Shown: positions 37,049 to 45,183, counted from the first letter of the stretch. The stretch: DNA of 64,000 bases from Oscillospiraceae bacterium (GCA_009776305.1 WRLY01000004.1:62001-126000); one strand, 5' to 3'. Program-made: numbers and translations. Notes: generated by a model not told the origin, from the letters alone.

Positions 37049-38380
37049 TTATACTGTGCCTTGCTGAATCATCGCGTCGGCGACTTTTTTAAATCCGGCA
37101 ATATTAGCCCCTGCGACAAGATTGCCTTTCATGCCGTATTTTTCCGCCGCCTCAAAGCTGTTTGTGTAGATTTCGTGCATAATATTGCGTAGTTTGCAGT
37201 CAATTTCCTCAAAAGACCAGGATATACGGGAACTGTTTTGCGCCATTTCGAGCGCGGATACCGCCACACCGCCGGCGTTCGCCGCTTTACCGGGGGCGAA
37301 AAAGACGCCGCTATTCTGCAATAAATGGGTGGCTTCTAATGACGTTGACATATTTGAGCCTTCGGCTACTACTATACAGCCGTTTTTAATCAGTAACTTT
37401 GCCCCGTCTTCCTGTAATTCGTTTTGAGTAGCGCAGGGGAGAGCTATGTCGCAAGGGACAGACCATACAAGCCCGTTTTCAAAGTATTCGGCATTTTTTC
37501 GGTATTCAAGGTATTCTTTAATCCGTCCGCGCCGTTTTTCTTTGATTTCTTTTATCGCGTCTATGTCCATGCCGTCAGGGTCGTAAACATAGCCGTTAGA
37601 GTCGCTCATGGTGACTACCTTCGCGCCGAACTGACTTGCTTTTTGGGCGGCGTAAATGGCTACGTTACCGCTACCGGATATTGCCACTTTTTTATCCTCG
37701 AAACTTATTCCTTTAGAGTGAAGCATGTTTTCCGCCATGTAAACCAGTCCGTATCCGGTAGCCTCGGTACGAACCAAAGAACCGCCGTAAGTAAGACCCT
37801 TTCCTGTAAACGCGCCCTCGTATTTACCGGTCAGGCGCTTATATTGCCCGTACATAAAGCCGATTTCACGCCCGCCAACGCCTATGTCTCCCGCAGGAAT
37901 ATCCCAGTCCGCGCCTATATGACGATACAGCTCATTGATAAAACTCTGACAAAAAGCCATGACTTCGCGGTCTGATTTGCCTTTCGGGTCAAAGTCCGCT
38001 CCGCCTTTACCGCCGCCAATAGGCAATCCCGTTAATGAATTCTTGAAAATCTGCTCAAAAGATAAGAATTTTATAACGCTTAAATTCACACTCGGGTGAA
38101 AACGCAAACCGCCTTTATACGGGCCAATTGCGCTGTTGGATTGAACCCTGTATCCGCGATTGACCTGAATTTCGCCCTTATCATCAACCCACGGAACTCT
38201 GAAAATAATCTGACGTTCAGGCTCGACCATACGTTCGAGGACTTTTTCTTTCTCATACTGCGGATGCTCGTTGATAAAAGGCTGAAGCGTAGTCAGAATC
38301 TCGGTAATTGCCTGATGAAATTCAGGCTCGTTCGGATTTTTTTTGATAGTTTGCTCCAATATTTTTTGAGTATACTGCAT
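37049..38380 (-). CDS. gdhA: Glutamate dehydrogenase (hexameric, probably NADP)
   Basis: A 443-residue glutamate dehydrogenase fixing ammonium onto 2-oxoglutarate. Signatures: GGLRFHPSVNLSVIKFLSFEQIFKNSLTG, LPIGGGKGGADFDPKGKSD (catalytic Lys region), IPAGDIGVGGREIGFMYGQYKRL and the Rossmann VAISGSGNVAIYAAQKA. ATG 38380 has AAGGAG eight nt upstream; the track begins two codons earlier at TTG. Monocistronic by its leader and promoter, and carries the ANTAR-type leader hairpin. Confidence 0.97.
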   Translation of the reverse strand: MQYTQKILEQTIKKNPNEPEFHQAITEILTTLQPFINEHPQYEKEKVLERMVEPERQIIFRVPWVDDKGEIQVNRGYRVQSNSAIGPYKGGLRFHPSVNLSVIKFLSFEQIFKNSLTGLPIGGGKGGADFDPKGKSDREVMAFCQSFINELYRHIGADWDIPAGDIGVGGREIGFMYGQYKRLTGKYEGAFTGKGLTYGGSLVRTEATGYGLVYMAENMLHSKGISFEDKKVAISGSGNVAIYAAQKASQFGAKVVTMSDSNGYVYDPDGMDIDAIKEIKEKRRGRIKEYLEYRKNAEYFENGLVWSVPCDIALPCATQNELQEDGAKLLIKNGCIVVAEGSNMSTSLEATHLLQNSGVFFAPGKAANAGGVAVSALEMAQNSSRISWSFEEIDCKLRNIMHEIYTNSFEAAEKYGMKGNLVAGANIAGFKKVADAMIQQGTV

Positions 38381-38415
38381 ATACAAAACTCCTTGAATTT
38401 TACTTTAGGTTTTAC

Positions 38416-38484
38416 CGAAAAACAAATAAAGACGCTTATCAGCAAACTGAAAAAATCAGCCTGCCAATAAACGCCTTTGTTTAT
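38416..38484 (-). promoter_or_regulatory. gdhA leader: ANTAR-type hexaloop hairpin and terminator
   Basis: On the minus strand, ATAAAC-AAAGGC-GTTTAT (38467-38484) is a 6-bp hairpin with a hexaloop that has A1 and G4. The loop and 3' arm also form the 5' arm of a long hairpin, AAAGGCGTTTAT pairing with ATAAGCGTCTTT plus a 9-bp upper stem (38428-38478), followed by TATTTGTTTTTC. The two folds exclude each other, as in ANTAR antitermination. Confidence 0.75.
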
Positions 38485-38491
38485 CATTAAT

Positions 38492-38520
38492 ATTATATCA
38501 TAAAATGAAGCCGTTGTCAA
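38492..38520 (-). promoter_or_regulatory. Consensus gdhA promoter
   Basis: Minus strand TTGACA (38515-38520), 17-nt spacer, TATAAT (38492-38497); the leader hairpin starts within about ten nt of the -10. Confidence 0.9.
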
Positions 38521-38570
38521 CGCTTAAATAGAAAATTTTATCGGTTGCACTAAAAGCCCCCACCGATTTC

Positions 38571-39371
38571 TTACGAACTTGGCTTTGTCGGACGCACACA
38601 AATATTGTTTTGCGCTAAATAATTTTTAAGCTCAAGGACCGTATAGTTTTTCTCCAAGCGGGGCGAGTAGAGCATACTGCTTATTATGGCGGCTTGCGCC
38701 CCGGTTTGGGTAAACAAATCCTTTAAGTGTCCGGGGATTCCCGCACCGCCCGAAGCAATCAGCGGAACCGATACGGCAATATCTGCCATTTTCATAAGTT
38801 CAAGGTCATAGCCCGATAAAGTGCCGTCGTTATCTATACTGTTTAAACAGATTTCCCCCGCGCCAAGCTCCTGCCCGCGCTTTAACCATTCAATCGCGTC
38901 CATGCCGGTAGCCACTTTTGCGCCATCTACGAAAACCTCGTATCCGCTCGGACAGCCCGATGCGTTTCCTACCCGCTTAACCTGCGTTGATAAGACAATA
39001 CACTGCGAGCCGAATTCTTTCGCGCCCTGTTCGATTATTTTGGGATTTCTGACAGCCATTGAATCAACGCTGATTTTTTCAGCTCCCGCTTTGAGCGTTT
39101 CATACATGTCGTTTAAATCCTTGATTCCGCCACCGACCGTAAAGGGGATAAAAACCCGCCCCGCTACTTTTTTTACTGTTTCAATGTCAATTGCGCGTTT
39201 CTCTGCGCTTGCCGTAATGTCATAAAAAATCAACTCGTCAATCTGTGCGTCATACATTTCGCCCGCAAGCTCTTCGGCGGAGGCTACGTCTATATTATCA
39301 TTGAATTGCACGGCTTTTGTAACCCTGCCGTCTATAATGTCAAAGCAGGCAATCAAGCGTTTAGTCAGCAT
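38571..39371 (-). CDS. HisF-like cyclase subunit lacking a catalytic Asp
   Basis: A 266-residue (beta/alpha)8 protein of the HisF family. Asp11 equivalent is kept (ACFDIIDGRV), as are IPFTVGGGI, SIDNDGTLSGYD and PLIASGGAG. The second catalytic Asp (AIDAKR in classic HisF) reads STQVKR, so that residue is Gln. There are no other his genes nearby. It may be a divergent histidine enzyme, or the HisF-type partner of a sugar or nucleotide amidation system using HisH-supplied ammonia. Last gene of the glmS-glnA run. Confidence 0.8.
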   Translation of the reverse strand: MLTKRLIACFDIIDGRVTKAVQFNDNIDVASAEELAGEMYDAQIDELIFYDITASAEKRAIDIETVKKVAGRVFIPFTVGGGIKDLNDMYETLKAGAEKISVDSMAVRNPKIIEQGAKEFGSQCIVLSTQVKRVGNASGCPSGYEVFVDGAKVATGMDAIEWLKRGQELGAGEICLNSIDNDGTLSGYDLELMKMADIAVSVPLIASGGAGIPGHLKDLFTQTGAQAAIISSMLYSPRLEKNYTVLELKNYLAQNNICVRPTKPSS

Positions 39372-39391
39372 AAGCGCTCCTCCTTTTTCTT

Positions 39392-39973
39392 TTATAAGTC
39401 AAGAAACTCTTTTAATAACACAAGACCCGCCGCGCCGCTTTTTTCGATATGAAATTGGGTGGCGTAAATGTTATCTTTTTGAACCGCCGCCGTGAATTCG
39501 CCGTTATAATCCGCAATTCCCCACAAGTCGGATTTGTCGTCGGGCTTTGCATAATAAGAATTAACAAAGTAGAAGTAATCCTGATTTCCGTTCCTGAACT
39601 TTACTTTATTCCATCCCATCTGAGGAACTCTTACTTTTGAAGAATCAAACTTTATAACTTTTCCTTTCAGCCAGCCAAGACAATCAACGTTTCTCTCCTC
39701 GCTGTGTTCAAAGAGAATCTGCAAACCTACGCAAATACCGAGAAACAGAACTTTTTTATGTAATACCGTAGTTTCAAGCGTTTCAATAATACCCATTTCA
39801 CGCAGGGAGTCCATTGTCGCTCCGGCACTGCCTACTCCCGGCAGGATAATATGCGTCGCGTCCTGTAAGTCCTGCGAATTGTGCGCGAAAGCCGCATCAA
39901 CCCCGAGATGATTTATGGCGTGAAGTACGCTCGGGGCATTTCCCGCCTTGTAATTAATTATCCTAATTTTCAT
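39392..39973 (-). CDS. HisH-like glutamine amidotransferase subunit
   Basis: A 193-residue class I glutaminase. Nucleophile loop FLGICVGLQILFE, HisH-type VPQMGWNKV and YFVNSYYA, and the His-Glu pair in TQFHIEKSG are intact. The N-terminus reads INYKAGNAPSVLHAI instead of DYGxGNLxSV, a variant of the HisF-contact region. It overlaps the ANTAR gene by 11 nt and precedes the HisF-like gene, so the two should form a channel complex delivering ammonia. Confidence 0.85.
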   Translation of the reverse strand: MKIRIINYKAGNAPSVLHAINHLGVDAAFAHNSQDLQDATHIILPGVGSAGATMDSLREMGIIETLETTVLHKKVLFLGICVGLQILFEHSEERNVDCLGWLKGKVIKFDSSKVRVPQMGWNKVKFRNGNQDYFYFVNSYYAKPDDKSDLWGIADYNGEFTAAVQKDNIYATQFHIEKSGAAGLVLLKEFLDL

Positions 39974-40532
39974 AGGTTCTTAAAACCCCCTCCGCGATTT
40001 CCCTTCTCGTAGAGCGCATATCCATAGCCTGCTTTTCTATATATCTGTGGGCTTCTTTTTCACTCATGTTCATACAGGATACTAATATTAATTTGGCGCG
40101 GTCAACAATGCGTATATCTTCTATTTTTTGAATTAGCCGCGCATTTTCATTTTGTATTCGTTTTATTCTGCTTTGGGCTGACTTAGCCAACATGAGCGCC
40201 GACCAAAATACAGTCTTATTGACCGGTTTTGAAATTGTCAAAACCCCGTCGCCCTCGCAAACTGCCGATACGGCGTCAAAATATTCATTCTTCACGATAA
40301 GAATAACCTGTGAAACACCTTTTGAGGCAATATATCGCGAAAGGCTTTCCCCTGATTCGTCACGAAGTGGAGCGTTGACCACCAACAAATCAAAATCACG
40401 CTCCAAAATAAGCCTCCGCGCTTCACCGCACGAACGTAAGGCGGAGATTTGCGTAATAGAAGCCGCGCTTAATATATCTGAAAAAAAATCGAAACCTTTT
40501 TCCGTGCTTGAAATTATCAGAGCGCTTTCCAT
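39963..40532 (-). CDS. ANTAR-domain RNA-binding antiterminator with pseudo-receiver
   Basis: A 189-residue regulator. The N-terminal part (about 1-120) is a receiver-like fold, but the phospho-acceptor position in DLLVVNAPLRDESG is Asn and the N-terminal acidic pair is absent (ALIISSTEKG); the Lys in TISKPV remains. A coiled coil (QSRIKRIQNENARLIQKIED) leads to the ANTAR domain (IVDRAKLILVSCMNMSEKEAHRYIEKQAMDMRSTRREIAEGVL). ANTAR proteins bind hexaloop hairpins and stop terminator formation. Cotranscribed with glnA, behind a leader of the type it should bind. Confidence 0.92.
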   Translation of the reverse strand: MESALIISSTEKGFDFFSDILSAASITQISALRSCGEARRLILERDFDLLVVNAPLRDESGESLSRYIASKGVSQVILIVKNEYFDAVSAVCEGDGVLTISKPVNKTVFWSALMLAKSAQSRIKRIQNENARLIQKIEDIRIVDRAKLILVSCMNMSEKEAHRYIEKQAMDMRSTRREIAEGVLRTYEN

Positions 40533-40563
40533 CACATCACCGCCTTCCCTGATAGTTGTTAAA

Positions 40564-41883
40564 TTAATTACTGTAAAAATATCGCTCTTTGTAAAAATCC
40601 TTTTTACTTTGGGCGGCGGTAAAATCAGCCGCCTCGGTTTTTTTAATTGTGAGATACTTCATAAACAATTCTTCGCCCACAATGCTCTTTATAAAACTAC
40701 TGTTTTCTGCAATAGCAATAGCTTTCTCCAGGCTGTCAGGCAATACGGCAAGGTTTTTAATAACAGCCTCGTCCGCGTTATATAAGTCGGCATCAACAGC
40801 CGCCGGAAGTATTGCATTGTTTTCTATGCCGTCAAGCCCTGCGGCGATAATCAGCGCGAACGAGAGATAGGGGTTTAAAGACGGGTCGGGTGAGCGCAGT
40901 TCCATTCTTACCTTAGAGCCGCTTGCGGCGGGGATTCTGATTAACTGCGAGCGGTTTTGATGTGACCACGACACATATTTAGGCGCGTCAAAATTGCCGA
41001 AACGCTCATAAGAATTGGCAAGCGGGTTTAAAAACAAGGTGATTTCAGGAGTTTTGGCAAGGATTCCGGCAATAAAGCTGTCGGCGATTTTAGAATGTCC
41101 CTCGCCAATCCTTTTAAATATATTAGAGCCGTTTTGCGAGATAGACAGATTTACATGCATACCGCTCCCCGCCGCATCGGCTATGGGCTTTGGCATAAAG
41201 GAAGCGTACAGACCGTTACGGGAGGCAATGGCTTTAACAACTGATTTAAATGTTTGCAGGTTATCGGCGCTTGAAACGGCGTCGCTGAACATAAAGCCGA
41301 TTTCATTTTGCCCCGGACCTTGTTCATGGTGCGAGGTTTCAGGCTTTATGCCCATTTCTTCAAGGGTCAGGCAGATTTCCCGCCGCGTATCCTCCCCACG
41401 GTCAAGAGGCGCAATGTCTAAATACCCGCCTTTATCAAAAGGTATGTCGGTCGGTTCTCCGTTTTCATCGGTTTTGAAAAGATAAAATTCACATTCGGCT
41501 CCGATTTTGCAGACGTAACCCATTTTTTCTGCCCGTTCGACAGCCCGTTTCAGCAATGTCCTGCCGTCATGCAAAAACTCCGAGCTGTCGGGATTCTTTA
41601 CATCGCAATAAAATCGGGCGACCCTGCCGGGTCCCGGTCGCCACGGAAGCACGGCTAACGTCTCAGGCGCGGGGAACAGGAAAAGGTCTGAACGCGTAAT
41701 GTCGCGAAAACCGCGAATCGCGTGAGCGTCAAATGATATGCCGTTTTCAAACGCCGATTGTAATTCATCAGCCATAATTGAAATGTTTTTTTGCTGACCT
41801 AAAATGTCGCAGAAACCCAGCCGTATAAACTTAATATCATTTTCTTTTACAACCTCCAATACTTCATTTGCCGTACTGTTCAT
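40564..41883 (-). CDS. glnA: Glutamine synthetase type I
   Basis: A 439-residue GS-I, ATP-dependent ligation of ammonium to glutamate. Motifs: IGAECEFYLF, HHEQGPGQNEIGF, GSGMHVNLS, NRSQLIRIPAASGSKVRMELRSPDPSLNPYLSFA. The adenylylation loop tyrosine of GS-I-beta is not evident, so regulation is likely by feedback and protein contacts (GS-I-alpha). AGGAGG precedes the ATG. Twelve nt after glmS and 31 nt before the ANTAR gene. Confidence 0.97.
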   Translation of the reverse strand: MNSTANEVLEVVKENDIKFIRLGFCDILGQQKNISIMADELQSAFENGISFDAHAIRGFRDITRSDLFLFPAPETLAVLPWRPGPGRVARFYCDVKNPDSSEFLHDGRTLLKRAVERAEKMGYVCKIGAECEFYLFKTDENGEPTDIPFDKGGYLDIAPLDRGEDTRREICLTLEEMGIKPETSHHEQGPGQNEIGFMFSDAVSSADNLQTFKSVVKAIASRNGLYASFMPKPIADAAGSGMHVNLSISQNGSNIFKRIGEGHSKIADSFIAGILAKTPEITLFLNPLANSYERFGNFDAPKYVSWSHQNRSQLIRIPAASGSKVRMELRSPDPSLNPYLSFALIIAAGLDGIENNAILPAAVDADLYNADEAVIKNLAVLPDSLEKAIAIAENSSFIKSIVGEELFMKYLTIKKTEAADFTAAQSKKDFYKERYFYSN

Positions 41884-41895
41884 GTGAAATTCCTC

Positions 41896-43716
41896 CTATT
41901 CAACCGTAACACTTTTGGCAAGGTTACGCGGTTTGTCTATATCAAGCCCTTTGTTTGCCGCTACATAATAACTGAATAATTGCAACACTATCACCGACAA
42001 AGACGGCGAAAAAAGCTCGTTACATTCGGGCAGGTCAAATAATTCGCAGTTTGCATTTGAAAATCGGCAGTTCTTCCCGATTAAGACAACCTTTGCCCCC
42101 CTGCTGATGACCTGCTCGGCGTTGCTTATGATTTTGGGGTAGAGCCGCTCACAATTAGCGATTGCGACTACCAGCGTGCCGTCTTCAATTAATGAAATTG
42201 TACCATGTTTAAGCTCTCCGCCCGCGTAGGCTTCCGAGTGAATGTATGAAATCTCCTTGAGTTTCAGCGAGCCCTCCATAGCAATAGCGTAATCTATGTT
42301 TCTGCCGATAAAAAATATGCTTTTATATCCGATACAGGTTGAAGCGTATTTTTGAATTTCATCAACCTTTTCGAGAATAGCGGCTGTTTTTTCGGGCAGG
42401 GCGGCTATTTCTGCCATAAGCTCCCGCTCTGTTTCAGATGTTATTTTCCCGAGTTTAACGGCGAAACTTACGGCTAATATGTAAAGTACCGCAAGTTGAG
42501 CCGAAAAGGCTTTTGTGGTAGCTACTGCGATTTCAGGTCCTGCCGCCGTATATACGCAATAATCCGATTCCTTGGCTATAGTACTGCCGATTACGTTTAC
42601 GATTGCCAATGTATCGGACTTTTTCAGTTTGGCTTCCCGCATGGCGGCTATGGTGTCGGCTGTTTCGCCCGACTGGCTGATTAGAATCACCAGCGTCTTT
42701 TCATCAATAACGGCGTCTTTGTACCTGAATTCACTCGCAAGCTCGGTTTCGATACACGGGAATCTGCAAAGCCTTTCAAAGACATACTTCGCCGCGATTC
42801 CGGCGTTATAGGCAGAGCCGCAGGCGGTGATTACTATTTTATTATAACGCGTAATGTCAAGATTATCAATAACTATTTTATTTTCGCCGTCGTTTCCCGC
42901 AGAGTTTATTGTTTCCCGCAGAATTTTGGGCTGTTCTTTAATTTCCTTTAGCATAAAGTGCGGCTCGCCACCCTTTTCCGCGCTTTCCACGCTCCACGTA
43001 ACAGTTTCTGGAGTTTTTTTAATCGGCTCTTTGTCAATGTTAAAAAACTCTACCTGATTTTTATGTAGCAGGGCGATTTCCTTATCTTCAAGGTAATAAA
43101 TCTTGTTTGTATGTTTCAGTACAGCCGGGATATCCGAGGCTATAAAATTCCCGTGTGCGGCTTCACCAATAATCAGCGGGTTGTCTTTTTTAATTGCGAC
43201 AAGCTTATCCGGTTCGTCATGGCATATTATACCGAGGGCATAAGAACCCTCAAGACGGTTGGATACCTTTATAACTGTTTCTATTATATCGCCCTTATAT
43301 TTATCGTAATAATATTCCGCAAGCTGTGCAATTACCTCGCTGTCTGTTTCGGAAATGAAACTTATGCCTTTTTTTTCAAGTTGTTCTTTTAACTGCTTAT
43401 AATTTTCAATTATGCCGTTATGAACCACCGCGATTTCATTCCGGCTACCCGCGTGAGGGTGAGAATTTATGTCCGACGGTTCGCCGTGGGTAGCCCAACG
43501 GGTATGCCCAATTCCCGAAGAATAATTTACAGATATTCCTGAAACATGCCGTTCCAATTCCGCAAGTCTGCCCTTACGTTTTATGACGTTAATGCCGTCT
43601 CTGCCGTAAACCGCTATCCCGGCAGAGTCATAGCCGCGGTATTCTAATTTTTTTAAGCCCTCAATAATGATGGGAACAGCGCTTTCACTTCCCGTATAGC
43701 CTATAATTCCGCACAT
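41896..43716 (-). CDS. glmS: Glutamine:fructose-6-phosphate aminotransferase
   Basis: A 606-residue GlmS that makes glucosamine-6-phosphate for peptidoglycan. N-terminal nucleophile amidotransferase (MCGIIGYTGSE, Cys2 after Met removal; GHTRWATHGEPS; HNGIIENY), then two SIS domains (TACGSAYNAGIAAKY; ISQSGETADTIAAMREAK) and the C-terminal LAKSVTVE. The leader shows no glmS ribozyme; it carries an ANTAR-type hairpin instead. First gene of glmS-glnA-ANTAR-hisH-hisF. Confidence 0.98.
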   Translation of the reverse strand: MCGIIGYTGSESAVPIIIEGLKKLEYRGYDSAGIAVYGRDGINVIKRKGRLAELERHVSGISVNYSSGIGHTRWATHGEPSDINSHPHAGSRNEIAVVHNGIIENYKQLKEQLEKKGISFISETDSEVIAQLAEYYYDKYKGDIIETVIKVSNRLEGSYALGIICHDEPDKLVAIKKDNPLIIGEAAHGNFIASDIPAVLKHTNKIYYLEDKEIALLHKNQVEFFNIDKEPIKKTPETVTWSVESAEKGGEPHFMLKEIKEQPKILRETINSAGNDGENKIVIDNLDITRYNKIVITACGSAYNAGIAAKYVFERLCRFPCIETELASEFRYKDAVIDEKTLVILISQSGETADTIAAMREAKLKKSDTLAIVNVIGSTIAKESDYCVYTAAGPEIAVATTKAFSAQLAVLYILAVSFAVKLGKITSETERELMAEIAALPEKTAAILEKVDEIQKYASTCIGYKSIFFIGRNIDYAIAMEGSLKLKEISYIHSEAYAGGELKHGTISLIEDGTLVVAIANCERLYPKIISNAEQVISRGAKVVLIGKNCRFSNANCELFDLPECNELFSPSLSVIVLQLFSYYVAANKGLDIDKPRNLAKSVTVE

Positions 43717-43737
43717 AACGTAGCTCCTCTCGTAACT

Positions 43738-43811
43738 AAAAAACGCTCATCATATAACGCGGCAAGCAATCCGAAACAGCCCCCGCATCATTTGATGAAC
43801 GCCCTTGTTCA
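43738..43811 (-). promoter_or_regulatory. glmS-glnA leader: ANTAR-type hairpin and terminator
   Basis: Minus strand TGAAC-AAGGGC-GTTCA (43796-43811), hexaloop with A1 and G4. The alternative fold pairs AAGGGCGTTCATCA with TGATGAGCGTTTTTT (43738-43806), a long terminator-like hairpin ending in a T run. The 5' and 3' ends match the gdhA and GOGAT leaders (GGCGTT, GAGCGT) while inner bases covary. Confidence 0.72.
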
Positions 43812-43820
43812 ACATAATAC

Positions 43821-43849
43821 ATTATACCGTAAATTCAGGGATTTGTCAA
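43821..43849 (-). promoter_or_regulatory. Consensus glmS promoter
   Basis: Minus strand TTGACA (43844-43849), 17-nt spacer, TATAAT (43821-43826). Confidence 0.9.
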
Positions 43850-43899
43850 TAGTTTTTTGAGCCGCTTTAAAAATTTCAAAAAATTCCAGAAAAAAATTC

Positions 43900-43928
43900 T
43901 TGACAAACAGGCGGATTTGTTGTATAAT
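43900..43928 (+). promoter_or_regulatory. Consensus promoter of the GOGAT/purine/pyrimidine run
   Basis: TTGACA (43900-43905), 17-nt spacer, TATAAT (43923-43928). I see no other strong promoter in the gaps down to pyrG, so this may drive about 17 kb. Confidence 0.9.
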
Positions 43929-43940
43929 AATGATTGAAAT

Positions 43941-44001
43941 TGAACAAAGGCGTTCATTATGCGATAGCACCGCTATTTCGTAATGAGCGTCTTTTATTTG
44001 T
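43941..44001 (+). promoter_or_regulatory. GOGAT leader: ANTAR-type hairpin and terminator
   Basis: TGAAC-AAAGGC-GTTCA (43941-43956), hexaloop with A1 and G4. The competing fold is a nearly perfect 23-bp stem (AAAGGCGTTCATTATG... with ...CGTAATGAGCGTCTTT, 43946-43994) followed by TATTTG. Mutually exclusive with the small hairpin. Confidence 0.75.
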
Positions 44002-44019
44002 GGTCAGGAGGGTTGCAAT

Positions 44020-45114
44020 ATGCTGCGTGAAGGGCAGGTCAGAATACCGTCCGGATGCGCTATATCGGGCGTTATTAATCAAACCGGCAAACGCATGAGC
44101 GGGGAAAAAATAATTGAATCTATAGCTGTTATGCACGACCGCTCCAACGGGCTCGGCGGCGGTTTTGCGGCTTACGGAATCTATCCCGAATATAAAGATT
44201 TTTACGCCCTGCATATTTTTTATGATTCAACGGCGGTGAGAAAAGAATGTGAGGAATTTTTAGAGCGGCACTTTGATATAATAAACCTTTCAAAAATTCC
44301 GACCAGAAAAATAAAGGAAATAACCGATGAACCTTTAATTTGGCGTTATTTCGTAACTCCGCTTCCCACAAAGCTTGCGGACAGCCAGCTTGATGAGCGT
44401 GCATTTGTGGTAAAGAGCGTGTTCAGAGTAAACACAAGAATTAACGGCGCATACATATTTTCAAGCGGTAAGAATATGGGGGTGTTCAAGGCAGTCGGCT
44501 TTCCGGAAGATGCGGGTCGGTTTTACCGTTTGGAGGAATACGAGGGCTGGTGCTTTACAGCACACGGGCGTTATCCGACAAATACACCGGGCTGGTGGGG
44601 CGGCGCGCACCCTTTTGCACTTTTGGACTATTCGGTCGTCCACAACGGGGAAATATCCTCTTATGACGCCAATCGGCGCGCCATTGAAATGTACGGGTAT
44701 AAATGCACATTGCAAACCGATACCGAGGTAATTACTTATATTATGGATTATCTCCACAGGAAAAAGGCTCTGACTTTTACCGAAATAGCCTCGGTCATTG
44801 CCGCTCCGTTTTGGCAGACGATAGAACGCATGGGAGCAGAGGAACGGGAAATCCATGAATATCTGCGGGTTATGTTTTCAGCGCAACTTATAACCGGACC
44901 TTTTTCAATCCTTGTCGGCTTTGAGGGCGGCTTAATGGCGCTCAACGACAGGCTTAAACTCCGCAGTATGGTGGTCGGGGAGAAAGGTGATTTAGTTTAT
45001 ATCGCGAGTGAAGAGGCTGCCATTCGCGTTATTGAACCGTGCCTTGATACCGTATGGTCGCCCGAGGGCGGCAAGCCTGTTATAATCAACATTGCGGGAG
45101 GTGAGATGGTTTGA
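44020..45114 (+). CDS. Glutamate synthase glutaminase subunit (GltB1-type, class II amidotransferase)
   Basis: A 364-residue stand-alone glutaminase domain of the split glutamate synthase of Archaea and Clostridia. The conserved cysteine lies in RIPSGCAISGV, so the N-terminus may be trimmed or the Cys act internally as in this subfamily. Class II features: FTAHGRYPTNTPGWWGGAHPF, SVVHNGEISSYDANRRAIE and TDTEVITYIMDYL. AGGAGGG precedes the ATG. Supplies ammonia to the synthase encoded next. Confidence 0.92.
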   Translation: MLREGQVRIPSGCAISGVINQTGKRMSGEKIIESIAVMHDRSNGLGGGFAAYGIYPEYKDFYALHIFYDSTAVRKECEEFLERHFDIINLSKIPTRKIKEITDEPLIWRYFVTPLPTKLADSQLDERAFVVKSVFRVNTRINGAYIFSSGKNMGVFKAVGFPEDAGRFYRLEEYEGWCFTAHGRYPTNTPGWWGGAHPFALLDYSVVHNGEISSYDANRRAIEMYGYKCTLQTDTEVITYIMDYLHRKKALTFTEIASVIAAPFWQTIERMGAEEREIHEYLRVMFSAQLITGPFSILVGFEGGLMALNDRLKLRSMVVGEKGDLVYIASEEAAIRVIEPCLDTVWSPEGGKPVIINIAGGEMV

Positions 45115-45182
45115 AAAAAAGCTCAAGTGTAAGAGGAGAAAAATTTCACCACTCGCCGGAGCTTGGAGAGGGTGGTATTTAA
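45111..45182 (+). CDS. 23-residue micro-ORF in 73-nt repeat copy A
   Basis: TTG start at 45111 overlaps the preceding stop (TTGA) with GGGAGG nine nt upstream. It encodes MKKSSSVRGEKFHHSPELGE and three more residues (GGI), stopping at 45182, one base before the GOGAT synthase ATG. A second copy at 51818 encodes a peptide with mostly conservative differences. Either a coupling peptide or a structured translation leader; too short to be certain. Confidence 0.4.
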   Translation: MKKSSSVRGEKFHHSPELGEGGI

Positions 45183-45183
45183 T
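45111..45183 (+). repeat. 73-nt repeat copy A, upstream of GOGAT synthase
   Basis: Same layout as copies B and C near 51.8-51.96 kb: TTGAAAAAA, CAAGT, AGAGGA, ATTTCACC, CTCG, a variable segment, then GAGGGTGGTATTTAAT and the ATG. The repeat ends exactly at the start codon and supplies its ribosome site. CAAGT can pair with GCTTG across the unit. Confidence 0.8.

Larger units (their letters stand above)
43717..44019. other. Divergent control region between glmS and the GOGAT run
   Basis: A 303-nt gap with two back-to-back consensus promoters (43821-43849 minus; 43900-43928 plus), each followed by its own ANTAR-type leader. The central 50 nt between the promoters is A/T rich with no clear operator. 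No ORF. Confidence 0.85.

Noticed and set aside
37424-37975. 183-aa plus-strand ORF opposite gdhA
   Set aside because: Antisense shadow of gdhA.
40192-40785. 197-aa plus-strand ORF opposite the ANTAR gene and glnA
   Set aside because: Runs antisense through two well-defined genes and has no recognisable domain or start signal.
45115-45183. 73-nt repeat as a known glutamine riboswitch (glnA or downstream-peptide motif)
   Set aside because: The unit lacks the conserved cores of those motifs as I know them and sits between operon genes rather than at a 5' end.
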